This document shows, piece by piece, positions 26,601-40,600 of a stretch of DNA of 64,000 bases; within the stretch, counting starts at the first letter, position 1, and each line of letters starts with the position of its first letter. The notes beneath the pieces were generated by a model, which did no database searches, was not told the origin of the DNA, and was given only the letters and a program-made list of their open reading frames with translations. The position numbers were made by a program, and so were the translations under genes. This DNA is from Omphiscola glabra (lineage: Eukaryota; Mollusca; Gastropoda; Lymnaeidae): assembly GCA_964017045.1 (NCBI GenBank), contig OZ024806.1:20294422-20358421 (forward strand), in the 5' to 3' direction.

Positions 26601-29600
26601 CACGAGATGGGCGAGGCTGTGCCACGAGATGCGGGAGGCTGTGCCGCGAGATTGGGGGAGGCTGTGTGACGAGGTGTTTGATGATTCAAAAATTTTAGAA
26701 GCAAAAACATTTTTTAAAAATACCAGGATATTTTTTTGTGGTAATTTTTTTTTCTTTTTTTTTTTTTGCTTTTTGTGTTTGTTCGTATCTAGTAAGTTAC
26801 CTGAAGATGGAAAACAACAAAACTGAATTGTTTTCATATTCATTAACTGAAATTGAGAGGGAACGCGCCTCAGCAGAAAGGTTTAGAACCCCTGAGGAGT
26901 GAAATTTAAATCTATGACCTTGGTCAAACTAAACGAAATTTCTTAGTGTGGTTAACAGCTGTTTCTGAAAATATACCGAATGATGGAACGAACTGAAGGT
27001 GCTGGGCAGCCGAGTGGTCTAAACTGAGTCGAACCCCAAGCTTTTGCACTGGAGTTCACATCCCGTAAAAAGCGTAGACAAGAAAGGACAACACCAGCAC
27101 CTCGGGATGGACTCTTTAAGCAACTCATCTAAGAGAAGGAAAACTCTACAAAAAGAATCCCGAAAATGGAGTCCCGTAAGTGGTATGGCATTGACACAAT
27201 GACATTTCAAACAACTCCTGTGACGTGGAGCGCATAAAGATATACTGCTGGTCATCTACTTCATCCTGGTATATTTCGAGCCGTCTTGACTAAGTCTTGT
27301 CAGTGGATCAAATAGGCAAGGGCGAGAGAATGCGGCTTGAGAATTGAGCAACTCTCCCCTCACCTTAAACAAAGTACAGATCAACCCAACTTCGATTAAA
27401 CCAAAAAAGTAATAATGCCAAACTGTGTCACACTCAACAGCGTAGGCTCCTGCCGAAAAGAACTAACTACCAGGCTAACGGTTTGCACATAGCTCCATAT
27501 TGATGGCAACAAACATTGACCATTATACTTCAATTTCAAGGCTGGCACTTAAAAATTTGTTCGTCCAAACGGCTGAGCAAGATTTAAAAAAAAACAAAGT
27601 GGTACGGTCCGCCAAAGAAAATTTGGTGCCCATTAACCAAACGTCAGTGATACGTTTTGATCAAATGGATCAAGTCATTCAACAAACATTGCAGCTACAT
27701 AAAATTAACTTGCTCTTTTTTGTAAACTTTAATTTTAGTTATTATTTGGTATCAGAGGAAGATACTGATTTTACTTGATTAATTTTAACACTTAAATGAC
27801 TATTTGAAATATCATGTGGCTAATCCTTTGATTGAAAATGATATTGTCCTGAAATAATATTCTCCTTTAATCGAATTTGGTGGGTTATAAAACAATAATT
27901 TATAAACCAACAAGTTATAAACCAATAAGCTATAAACCAATAAGTTATAAACCAATAAGTTTTAAAACAATAAGTTATAGACCAATAAGTTATAAACCAA
28001 TAAGTTATAGACCAATAAGTTATAAAACAATAAGTTATAAACCAATAAGTTTTAAAACAATAAGTTATAAACCAATATGTTATAGACCAATAAGTTATAA
28101 ACCAATAAGTTATAGACCAAATAAGTTATAAACCAATAAGTTATAAATCAATAAGTTATAAACCAATAAGTTAAACTGTACAATCGATGATATGTATACA
28201 TTTGATTGCAGGTGTCCCAGGGATCATGTGATCTGGCTGTCTGGATGGAAGCGGTGAGTTGTCCGCTGTCCAATGTGTCCTGTACAGGAAGTAGAGAGGG
28301 GAATCGAAGCCTCTTTTAGAATTTCTGTTTGGTTCGGGTTCGTTCGTCAGCAGGGTTCGAGCTCGGTCGTGTTCGGTTCGATTCCCATCTCTAACAGGAT
28401 TCACCCGCGTGAGATAGTCATATTAACAAGAGTGTAATAATAATGACAGGAATGCTATAATTACACTGAGTGTGACAGTTATCTGAAGTTTCATCGTTAT
28501 CCGGTGAGTAACATTCTCCCGGATTGTGACAGCTATCTGGAGAGTGACAGCTTTGTGGAGAGTGACAAATATCTGGAGAGTTACAGCTATATAGAGAGTG
28601 ACAGTTACATGAAGTGTGACGATTATCTGGCTACTTTTAAATATATTATTGCTCTCAAACTGTTGTCTCAAACTGTTGTCTCAAACTGTTGTCTCAAACT
28701 GTTGTCTCAAACTGTTGTCTCAAACTGTTGTTTCAAACTGTTGTCTCAAACTGTTGTCTCAAACTGTTGTCTCAAAATGGCGCGCCTACTAATAAATGAA
28801 TGTGTTTCTTTCAGGGTCAGGAGAAATGTGATTTTAAATATCCAGAAAAGTCGGTAAGTTGTTCAGCTTGTGGCTACATTCAAACCAGTTCATTCTTACT
28901 ATGAACATATTCATTTTATGTTACCTTTCATGGTCAATGAAGGCTACTTTCTCATTATTTCTTATTACGTTCAGTTTACCCCATTATACTCTATTATTAC
29001 TTTCAATGTACCCTGATATACTCTCTTATTGCTTTCATCGTTGTCCCCCACGACTACTGCTCACAATCATACAATCATTTCACAAAAACATGCACAGCAC
29101 AGTCACATCCAGTGGCGTTGTCTCTGAGGCATTCCCAGTCAGCAGCGGAGTAAAAAAAGTGTAGTGTATTGGCACCAACGCTCTTCTCCATTTTCTTCTC
29201 GCTGCTTCCTCAATTTGCATTCAGAGACTGAGGAGACGGAGTGTACATACATACCAGATCTGATGGTAGGCTGTTCAATATGGCTCGCCTTCGTGCAAAG
29301 ACCAAGGTAAATAGGGTACTAATACTTGAACTGCTGTTCGCTGACGATGCCGCCTTAACATCTTACACAGAAGAAGGTCTTCAGCGGCTAGTTAATCATC
29401 TATCACTCGCTTGTAAAGAGTTTGGACTGTCAATTAGTCTACAAATAACACATCATGATGCAAGGAGCACCGTCCCCTCCAATCATTTCTACAGAGGACC
29501 ATAATCTGTCGGTTGTTGAGCATTTATCATACCTTGGATTCAATAGTTCTAGTTCGTTCTCTGTTGATGAAGAAATAAACATCAGGATCGCAAAAGCAGT

Positions 29601-32600
29601 AGCAACTATGGCTATGTTGAATAAGCGGGTGTGGAATAATCTCAATCTCACTGATAAAACAAAACTAAGTGTCTATCAGGCATGCGTGCTTAGTACGCTC
29701 CTATACGGAAGTGAAGTGTGGACCACATACACCAGTAACGAGCAGAAACTCAACAGCTTCCATCAAAGAGTTCTGCGTCGCATTTTACGCATCCGATGGC
29801 AGGACAAGATGCCTAACGCAGTTGTATTGGAAATGGCCAAAATGTATAGCATATTCTCCGCTCCTTCGAATGTTATGCTATGTAAGGAGAATGGAGAAAG
29901 ACCGTATTCCAAAGATGTTGCTGTATGGAGTGTTGGCAGAAGGGACAATGCTTAATGGACGGCTACGCCTGAGATTTATGGACGTTTGCAAAAGGAGCAT
30001 GAGGGAAGCAAACATAGAAATCAACAAATGGGAGATCATTGCCGAACAACGCTCCAATTTGCAAACAGCAGTGTATGAGGAGTCAAAAAGGCAGAAGATG
30101 TGCGTAACGAAGCCCTTGCAACAAAAATCATCATTCTCTTGCGAGAAATGCAGTCGGGATTGTCATTCCAGAATTGGACTAGTGAGCCACTCGTCGAAGT
30201 GTAGGACTACATGGCTATTCCATCTTCTAGCGAAGACGGAAGAATGCGATATAAATTGCTTTCAATTTACCCTAATATACTCTCTTAGTACTTTCACTTC
30301 ACCCTAACGTGCTCCTTTATTGTGTTCACTTTACCCCCAATATTCTGTCCAATGATATTTACTTCACACCAACATCCTCTCTTATTATTTTCACTTTACC
30401 CTAATGAACTCTTATGTGATGCTCACTTTACCTCAATATTCTTTTATTACTGTCAATTTAACCCATACTGTCCTGTTTTATTATTTTCATTTGTACTTTA
30501 AGTACATTCATATTATCTTCACTTTAACCAAATAAACTTTCTTATTATCTTCACTTTAACTAAATGTACTTTATTTTTATCTTCATTTCAACCTAATGTA
30601 CTCTATCACTATGTTAGCTCAATAATTATGCGATAGTATACACAATATTATAGCAGACGCTAAATCTCCAGAATCTACATTGTCTACGAGCATATTTTGT
30701 TGAGCTAGCTCTTCAGAAAGCCCATCAGAAGCAACTTCTGACTCTTCATATCACCATCCTATATGATGATTGAGTTGCAGGAAGAAACAAAAATTGTTTG
30801 TCCTACTTCTTAATTTGACCAGTTGACCACACAAACCTTTTTTGTTGCAGCACAATGATGGGGACAAGCACAAGTACCACGAGGTGAGTCCATAGATGGT
30901 TTGTAACATTGACAAACAGATCTTAGAATCTTAGAGGTCGCTGCAGTTTGACATGACTATGTTGTAAAAAAGGAGTCTTGTTCTCGAAATCGTGAGACTA
31001 GGTCTTCTGGCAGGAGTTGACTTCAAAAAATTAGTTGTTGTTTTTTTTCAGTCATAAAGATTAATTTTTGAAAATCCGAAAATGAGTTATTGTTTTTTTT
31101 TCTCCAAAAACATATCAATGACTTAATATGTGGACGCTTTGTTATAACTTTTTAAAAAAATCTTTTATCCAGTCGTCCTTTCTTGTTATATGTTGTTTAC
31201 AATTTTGATTTTTGGTTTGATTTTAATTCTATCTACAGATGAAAAAAGAGTGTATGGATAATTTTTGCAAGAAATGTGTAAGTTGAACATCATTAAATGT
31301 AGATGTTGAACTGGTATCAATGAATATATATAAATATGTATATATTTATTTTATTTATATATATATCTATCTATATATATAAACATATAAACGGCAGTGT
31401 ACGAAGGAGTGAAAAGGGCAGAAGATGTGCGGAACGAAGCCCTTGCAAGAAAAAGAACAGCACGGAAGGCCAAAATTAACCAGGAATCATCATTCTCCTG
31501 CGTGAAATGCAGACGAGATTGTCATTCCAGGATTGGCCTAGTGAGCCACTCGTCGAAGTGTAGGACTAAAATATAGCTACTCCATCGTCTCGTGAAGACG
31601 GAAGGATGCCATACAATATATACATATATATTGTATTTGGAAAACAATCTCAAATAGTGTTATAAACGAGCACGTTGTCATAAATACTTCGCTAAAGTAA
31701 TTATCACAATTTAAACGCCATATTTATTTTAATAATTGGAAATGTAGAATTTGGGGCCCATCACGTTTCAGTTAATATTCCTGAAACCGGAGTGCCTGCC
31801 ATAGTACTGAGTGCCCGCCATAGTACTGAGTGCCTGCCATAGTACTGAGTGCCTGCCATACTACTAAGTGTCTGTCCTTTTAAGCTAGCAATTCAGTCCT
31901 GGTAGACAGGCATTGGGGCCAGGTTTCCAAACAAATTAATTTGTTGTTGAGCCACATCCTCGCTGATTGGAATGGCACCAAACATTTGTCTTCTTTTCCT
32001 GGTTCCGAATGTGGTCCCTTCCTGTTTTGCCAGCAGCTAGCCTGACCATCTCATCTCGCAGGTCACTATTTTTCTCTAATTAATTCCGAGCCAATATTTG
32101 ACACCAACACGACAGTGTGATTACCGAACGTCAGAGCGGTCATAAAATTGGGATATTAACTTATTTTGTCTCGTACCGGGTATTTAAGACGCTTAAAAAT
32201 TGTTAATAAATATACTACAGGTAAATAATTTAATTACAAAAGAGTAATCTAAGCTGGGTTTAATTGTTCCGTGTGTAACAATTGATGTCTTTGAAAGGAG
32301 TGCCTTCCGCATAAAAAGCGAAACTTAAAAATCACCAGTATTTTGGTGAAATTCTGTTGAGGGGCTAATTCTCAAACTTGTGGGGCGCTCCCTTTCCAAA
32401 CACATATTATATAAAGGTGACAATAAAATTAATAGCAGAACCTCTAGGTCGGTAAAACACTAGGTCGGTAAAACCCTAGGTCGGTAAAACCCTGAGTCGG
32501 TAAAACCCTAGGTCGGTAATACCCTAGGTCGGTAAAAACCCTAGGTCGGTAAAACCCTAGGTCGGTAAAACCCTGAGTCGGTAAAACCCTAGGTCGGTAA

Positions 32601-35600
32601 TACCCTAGGTCGGTAAAAACCCTAGGTCGGTAAAACCCTAGGTCGGTAAAACCCTAGGTCGGTAAAACCCTGAGTCGGTAAAACCCTAGGTCGGTAAAAC
32701 CCTAGGTCGGTAAAACCCTGAGTCGGTAAAACCCTGAGTCGGTAATACCCTAGGTCGGTAAAAACCCTAGGTCGGTAAAACCCTAGGTCGGTAAAACCCT
32801 AGGTCGGTAAAACCCTGAGTCGGTAAAACCCTAGGTCGGTAATACCCTAGGTCGGTAAAAACCCTAGGTCGGTAAAAACCTCAGGTCGATAAAACCCTAG
32901 GAACGCCAAAGCACTCCGAGTACATGCCATTGAACCATGCGATGATTGTAATAATGGGAAACTCAACTTTTCCAACGCAAAGAACTGTACGTTTTTTTTT
33001 TGTGAAGGTATGAAAGTATAGTTCGTTTTTTTTTTTTGTTTTTTTCTTTAGAGAATAAGCTTGATTTATAGACAAAATCAAATTTTAACAGATGTCTCAT
33101 ATGTATTCACCAACACTATATTCGTTTGTCAATTAAAATGAAATACGACCCTCAATAAAAAAGACCATTTTGGTTAAACCTAAGATGGGGGGAACTATAC
33201 AAATCATGCACACAGAAACTCCATTTAATTTTTTCAAATGTAATTCCATTGATTGGGAAGGAATATGAAAAGGTTGTTGCCGTTTAGACTTTCACAATTG
33301 GAAGACCCGGCGGCATCAAGGGAAATTAAATCTTCAGTATTTGACAGCATTATATCATTATATTTCAGCTGATTGAGTCGTTATTACCTCCTCCCCCCGT
33401 ATGTTTATTTTATCCCCACGGGGGTTAGCTTACCCTCTGTTCGCCGCCCATGTTCTATAAAACTAACTTTTGTATTCATAATTTAAAAAAGGTAATTGGC
33501 TTAATACATTGTTCTTTAAATTCGTATAGATTGTACCGCGTTTTTTACCATGGCCGTCATCTTGGTTGCCTGAACCCTAAATTTATCCCTCACCCTAACC
33601 TGAACCCTAAATCTATCCCTCACCCTAACCTGAACCCTAAATCTATCCCTCACCCTAACCTGAACCCTAAATCTATCCCTAAACCTAATGATGAGGTACG
33701 TTCTATCTGAATTAGCCCATTTTTCTTTGTTATTCTCGACGACCTTTTGAATAGTGGTATTTTATTCAGATCTTTCAGTCCATTGTTTGGCAATGTTTGG
33801 TAACGAGCTACTTTAAAACCAACTTAGTTTGCAGCATTATGTAGCAAGCCCTAACAATTGAGAATCTGATAGCAGTACGTAACATGGATGAAACAGGTCA
33901 GGGTGGGAGAAGTAGATAGTTTAAAGAAATAGGTCTGTGTAGGAGAAATGAAGCGGATTGGGAGAAATGAAGCGGATTGGGAGAAATGAAGCGGATTGGG
34001 AGAAATGTAGCGGATTGGGAGAAATGAAGCGGATTGGGAGAAATGAAGCGGATTGGGAGAAATGAAGAGGATTAGGAGAAATGAAGCGGATTGGGAGAAA
34101 TAAAGTGGATTGGGAGAAATGAAGTGGATTGGGAGAAATAAAGCGGATTGGGAGAAATGAAACGGATTGGGAGAAATGAAGCTGATTGGGAGAAATGAAG
34201 CGGATTGGGAGAAATGAAGCTGATTGGGAGAAATGAAGCGGATTGGGAGAAATGAAGCGGATTGGGAGAAATGAAGCGGATTGGGAGAAATGAAGCGGAT
34301 TGGGAGAAATGAAGCGGATTGGGAGAAATGAAGCGGATTGGGATAAATGAAGCGGATTGGGAGAAATGGAGCGGATTGGGAAAAATGAAGCGGATTGGGA
34401 AAAATGAAGCGGATTGGGAGAAATGAAGCGGATTGGGAGAAATAAAGCGGATTGGGAGAAATGAAGAGGATTAGGAGAAATGAAGCGGATTGGGAGAAAT
34501 AAAGTGGATTGGGAGAAATGAAGTGGATTGGGAGAAATAAAGCGGATTGGGAGAAATGAAACGGATTGGGAGAAATGAAGCTGATTGGGAGAAATGAAGC
34601 GGATTGGGAGAAATGAAGCTGATTGGGAGAAATGAAGCGGATTGGGAGAAATGAAGCGGATTGGGAGAAATGAAGCGGATTGGGAGAAATGAAGCGGATT
34701 GGGAGAAATGAAGCGGATTGGGAGAAATGAAGCGGATTGGGATAAATGAAGCGGATTGGGAGAAATGGAGCGGATTGGGAAAAATGAAGCGGATTGGGAG
34801 AAATGAAGCGGATTAGGAGAAATGAAGCGGATTGTGAGAAATGAAGCGGATTAGGAGAAATAGTTGGAAGACATTAGACAGAACAAGAAAACCCAAGTGT
34901 GCATATACTTGTTTTTGACATACTATTTGAGTCATTCTTGTGCAGAAATCATCCAATTTAAACATTTCGTCGACTTCCAGGAAAGACTTGACAATGGTAA
35001 CAAGCCCGACGACGAGCCCACCTATTTCAGCAAGGTATGTACACGTGTGGTCAAGAAGGTATGTACACATACTGTCATCGAGGTATGTACAAATACTTTT
35101 TACAAGGTGTGTATACATACTGTCAGCGAGGAGTGAGAACGTCATCCCCCTATGGGGGTGACGCCAGGTGCAATCCGCATCCCTTGGTGACACTGTCACT
35201 TTGCTCAAAACGTCAAGGGATGCAGAGGCTCTCAAAATTGCTCACGAGGAGACAGTAAATGTAAATAAAAAAGTTGCTGTGTTTTACAACAAACTAAATT
35301 TTTTATCATGGATTTTTCACTCGAACAAAAAAAAAGCATTTATTTAACCCAAAAAAGAACGAACCCTAATTGCTCTAAGAAAATTAGGCTCCACTTCTGA
35401 CATTGTATCAAAATGAATGATCACTTCAACAAATTTACAAGGGTCGTTATTTTTTTTTTATTCACCACCGTTTTTTTATTAATCATGTAATCTTTTGCAC
35501 TTATTATATTTATAATTGTTTTCTCCGTATACAAAGATTCAACCAACCATTTTGATTATATATAGTCTATTTTTTTTCCTTTATAATTGATGTGATAATG

Positions 35601-37615
35601 GTCGGATTTTAACCAATATTTGTTTTGGCTAAAAAATAGTTCGCCAACCTCTGTTTTATTGTCGCCATACACCAATGCTGGCGCCCAGGGATGCTACATA
35701 CTTAAAGTGACTAATATAGGTCAATAAGTTTACTAATATATTCAGCTTAATCAATGCGCCCAGGGCTACGGCGTACTAACAGTGACTATTATATGTTTTT
35801 AAAGTAACTAATATATTTTCAGATTGACCAATACTTGCGCCCAGGCTTAATATTTTGTAACATTAATCCATGTTGTGTTACAGGTACTGAATGGATCATG
35901 TAACATCCATGAGTGGAAAATAGCGGTGAGTAGCGGGAAAATAAGGTTTGAGACTCTTTTAAAATCCATTCTCCACGCGTGTCGTCATAGAACCCTTCAT
36001 GATTTGTAATACTTCCTTTAAAAATCTTCCCCTATGAGAATTAGGAAAAAAACGCATTTTAGAGTTAAGGGCTGAAAATTTGACGGAATGTGTTGTCATC
36101 GGCTACGAGTCTTTGAGCCTAGTTTCAGATCGACAGTTTGACGGGAAGTGGGTCAATTAGACGTCCGAAGATTTTGTCCCCCCGGGGAAAAAGAAACACA
36201 CGAAGAAAAGCGAAGTTAATATAAGCGGGAATTCAATTTAAAAGTTTCTATGAATTTCTTCTTCATTCTATATTTTGTTGATTCGAATGCAGGCGTTTCA
36301 GCAGTGTGGTGACAAGATGTGGCACCAGGTACGGGTAAGAGTTTTGTACTTGAATCTATTGTTATCATTAGTCCGAAGTTAACAATCAATAAATTCTGAC
36401 CTCAACTACGCCCCCCCCCCCCAAATTCCTAGACTGGATTGGATCTTCATGGTTCAATTATTTTTTTAAAATCCTTATAGAAATCGAAATCAATAGATTA
36501 TTTTTTTTTAAAATCCGTATAGAAATCGAAATCATTAGATTATTTTTTAAATAAACGTCTTTAAGTGTTTTGTTGTTGTTTCTGTGGTTTTTTTAAATTT
36601 AACCACCACACTAATAGTTGGAATATGCAGTGTAACAAGAAGCTATTGCTTCCTTGAAAATGTATCTAAAGTCTAATTATGTTGTAGTTGAGTGTTCTGG
36701 TGGTGCCATTTGTCTTTGAACCTACAGAATTTCAGCAGCAATGGAGGAAATTTTACCCACACCAGCTGGGGAAAGTCTGACCACACCGGCTGGGGAAAGT
36801 TTAACCACACCGGCTGGGGAAAGTTTAACCACACTGGCTGGGGAAAGTCTGACCACACCGGCTGGGGAAAGTCTGACCACACCGGCTGGGGAAAGTCTGA
36901 CCACACCGACTGGGGAAGCCATAATCGTCCAGGATGGTGGCACCATAACGCCACAGAGGTAAGATTACTTCCACTATAAATTAGATGAATACTTTCAGAT
37001 TAGTTGAACTTGTTTTAAGACATCTTGTCGACTGCACATAATGTGTCCGTTGATGGGACCAAAATATTAACATAGGTCACAGTTTCAAACACATTTGTGA
37101 CAGAGGTATGGTGGGATAAGTTGCTTTATTCTAAGGGCACTAATAATACACAGGGGCACAACTTACTTTTACCGCACTACAAAAACTATTGCAGAGCGTT
37201 TGACTTATTACATAAAATAACAAGATAATGTTTTGTTTTTAATTGGTAATTATTTATGGAGCAACTTCCAATTCTCCTCTGCTCTTATAAAATTTGTTTT
37301 CAACGAACCCCTGAAATGCTAGCTCGCCTCCCCTAAAAGGGTACAATCACCCCGAACTGAGAAACTCTGAATTGTTACCATGTTTAAACTAAAGCTGTTT
37401 ACGCCCAGTTTAATAGTTTGAATAGTTTCTTGTTGGTCGATACTCGACTTCTGCAACTTTATCGCGTGTGTTCTTCACAGAGAGAGAAGGCTGACTGGTT
37501 CAAGGACAGCTGTCAGAGGATCTGCGTGAGTCGCTTTTAAACATCGTTGTGTTACTACGTCAAACATCATTTGTGTGACGTCATCTAACATCTTTCCTTG
37601 AATTCGTCTAGCATC

Positions 37616-37658
<43 letters not shown>

Positions 37659-40600
37659 CGTCATCTAACATCATTGCGTTTCGTCGACTGTCATTATTGT
37701 ATGGCGTCATCTAACATCATTTGGTTATGCCATCTGACAATATTGCGTGACACCAACCAACTTGATTTACGTATGCCATCTGACTTATCGTGTCATGTCA
37801 TCTAACATTATTGTGTGTGACGTCATCTCAAATTATTGCGTGAGGTCATCTAATTTTATTGTGCGATGTCGACTGCCATCATTTCTGATTTGCATCGCTT
37901 GGTGACGACATCTAATAGTATAACTGCGTGACGTCATCTAATTTCATGCCGTGACGTCATCGATCAGCATCGTGCGACGTCCTGTAGCGAATACTGCATG
38001 ATTTCATCTGACCTCATTGTAGGGACGTCATTAAACACCAAAGGGTCTACGGTTCAGTCTTGTCACTAGCTCCAGCACTCTTTATTCCTCCCTCATGTAT
38101 ACCCTTTAATTATTCCGTTGTTTTGTTGATTTTTTTTTTTAAAATTCAGATACCGAAACAAAAGTCATCAGAAAACCATAATGTTGAGAAGGTAAGTAAC
38201 TAATGCTCAACCTCACATACATACACACACCAAAAAAAAGATTAAAATTGTAACCATATCTTAATTTTGACTATTGTTCAAAATAGATTAAATGATATTT
38301 GAAGGATTTAATTAAGTCCATAATAAAATATGGGAAAAGTTATTGTTTTTAATTTGCAGCGTTCAGTGGGCAATGGAGGCCTTCAAGTAAATAAATCTTC
38401 GCTTTTTTATTTTAAAAAAAAGCTCTTTAAACTTTGAGCACTAATTTCCATGTACCGTATGACGACGGTTGATTTATTTTGTTATTAAGGTCGAAACAAT
38501 GTTTGGTCATTCGAGGTAATTTATTGGATTTTTGCATCCTTTCTGGCAAACTCTTTACTTTAAACATTGGTAAAAAATCAAACATGGGTCAGTTATTTGT
38601 ATTGATTTCCATACATTTTTATCAATTTCAATACAATTTCCTTCAATTTCCATACACTTTTCACCAATTGCCATAACATTTCAATACCACTTCCATCAAT
38701 TTCCATACCTTTCCATCGATTTCCATACATTTTCCAACACTTTTTACAAAATTTCAATTAATGGCCATACAATTTCCATCAATTTCCATAACATTTTAAT
38801 ACCATTTCCATCAATTTCAATTCCACTTACATCAATTTGCATACTATTTCCATGTAATTTCCATATCATTTCCGTACATTTGTCGGGGGGGGGGGGGGTA
38901 TTAAATAAGGTTTAGGAAGACCTTCAAAGTTTTGGAGCAAAAAAAACACTTATTATCGAGGGTGCAGGAAATATTTCGAAACTGAAAAAGGGAGGAGGGG
39001 CTGTGCTGCAAAGTGTTTAAGAGCCCCTGATCTAAACCACACTAAGGGTCTGCCCTTGAGCCGTTTACCTCTAGGATTATCAGTGACTGAGCCGGAGTAA
39101 GTGCCAGCCAGTGCAGGAGTAAGGGCCAGCCAGTGCAGGAGTAAGGGCCAGCCAGTGCAGGAGTAAGGGCCAGCCAGTGCAGGAGTAAGGGCCAGTTAGT
39201 GCCAGAGTAAGGGCCAGCCAGTGCAGGAGTAAGGGCCAGCCAGTGCAGGAGTAAGGGCCAGCCAGTGCAGGAGTAAGGGCCAGCCAGTGCAGGAGTAAGG
39301 GCCAGCCAGAGCAGGAGTAAGGGCCAGCCAGTGCAGGAGTAAGGGCCAGCCAGTGCCGGAGTAAGGGCCAGCCAGTGCAGGAGTAAGGGCCAGCCAGTGC
39401 AGGAGTAACGGCCAGCCAGTGCAGGAGTAAGGGCCATCCTGTGCCGGAGTAAGGGCCATCCAGTGCAGGAGTAAGGGCCATCAAGTGCAGGAGTAAGGGC
39501 CATCCAGTGCCGGAGTAAGGACCAGCCAGTGCCGGAGTAACGGCCAGCCAGTGCAGGAGTAAGGGCCAGCCAGTGCCGGAGTAAGGGCCATCCAGTGCAG
39601 GAGTAAGGACCATCCAGTGCAGGAGTAAGGGCCAGCCAGTGCCGGAGTAAGGGCCAGCCAGTGCAGGAGTAAGGGCCAGCCAGGGCAGGAGTAAGGGCCT
39701 ATCAGTGCAGGAGTAAGGGCCAGCCAGTGCAGGAGTAAGGGCCAGCCAGTGCAAGAGTAATGGCCATCCAGTGCAGGAGTAAGGGCCAGCCAGGGCAGGA
39801 GTAAGGGCAAGCCAGTGCAGGAGTAAGGACCAGCCAGTGCAGGAGTAAGGGCCAGCCAGTGCAGGAGTAAGGGCCAGCCAGTGCAGGAGTAAGGGCCAGC
39901 CAGTGCCGTAGTAAGGGCCAGCCAGTGCAGGAGTAAGGGCCAGCCAGTGCAGGAGTAAGGGCCAGCCAGAGCCGGGGTAAGGGCCAGCCAGAGCCGGGGT
40001 AAGGGCCAGCCAGATCCGGGGTAAGGGCCAGCCAGAGCCGGGGTAAGGGCCAGCCAGAGCCAGGGTAAGGGCCAGCCAGAGCCGGAGTAAGGGCCAGCCA
40101 GAGCCGGAGTAAGGACCAGCCAGAGCCAGGGTAAGGGCCAGCCAGAGCGGGGGTAAGGGCCAGCCAGAGCCGGAGTAAGGACCAGCCAGAGCCGGGGTAA
40201 GGGCCAGCCAGAGCCGGGGTAAGGGCCAGCCAGAACCGAGGTAAGGGCCAGCCAGAGCCGGGGTAAGGGCCAGCCAGAGCCAGGGTAAGGGCCAGCCAGA
40301 GCCAGGGTAAGGGCCAGCCAGAGCTAGGGTAAGGGCCAGCCAGAGCCGGGGTAAGGGCCAGCCAGAGCCGGAGTAAGGGCCAGCCAGAGCCGGAGTAAGG
40401 GCCAGCCAGAGCCAGGGTAAGGGCCAGCCAGAGCCAGGGTAAGGGCCAGCCAGAGCCAGGGTAAGGGCCAGCCAGAGCCGGGGTAAGGGCCAGCCAGAGC
40501 CAGGGTAAGGGCCAGCCAGAGCCGGGGTAAGGGCCAGCCAGAGCCGGGGTAAGGGCCAGCCAGAGCGGGGTAAGGGCCATCCCCCTCTTTGAAAACTTTG

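Noticed and set aside
26179..26843. Pro/Ser/His-rich minus-strand and Gly/Cys/Arg-rich plus-strand frames
   Set aside because: Both strands of the 22-23-bp minisatellite in intron 11.
33578..33692. CCCTAA words suggesting interstitial telomere repeats
   Set aside because: The true period is 30 bp with CCCTAA only part of the unit.
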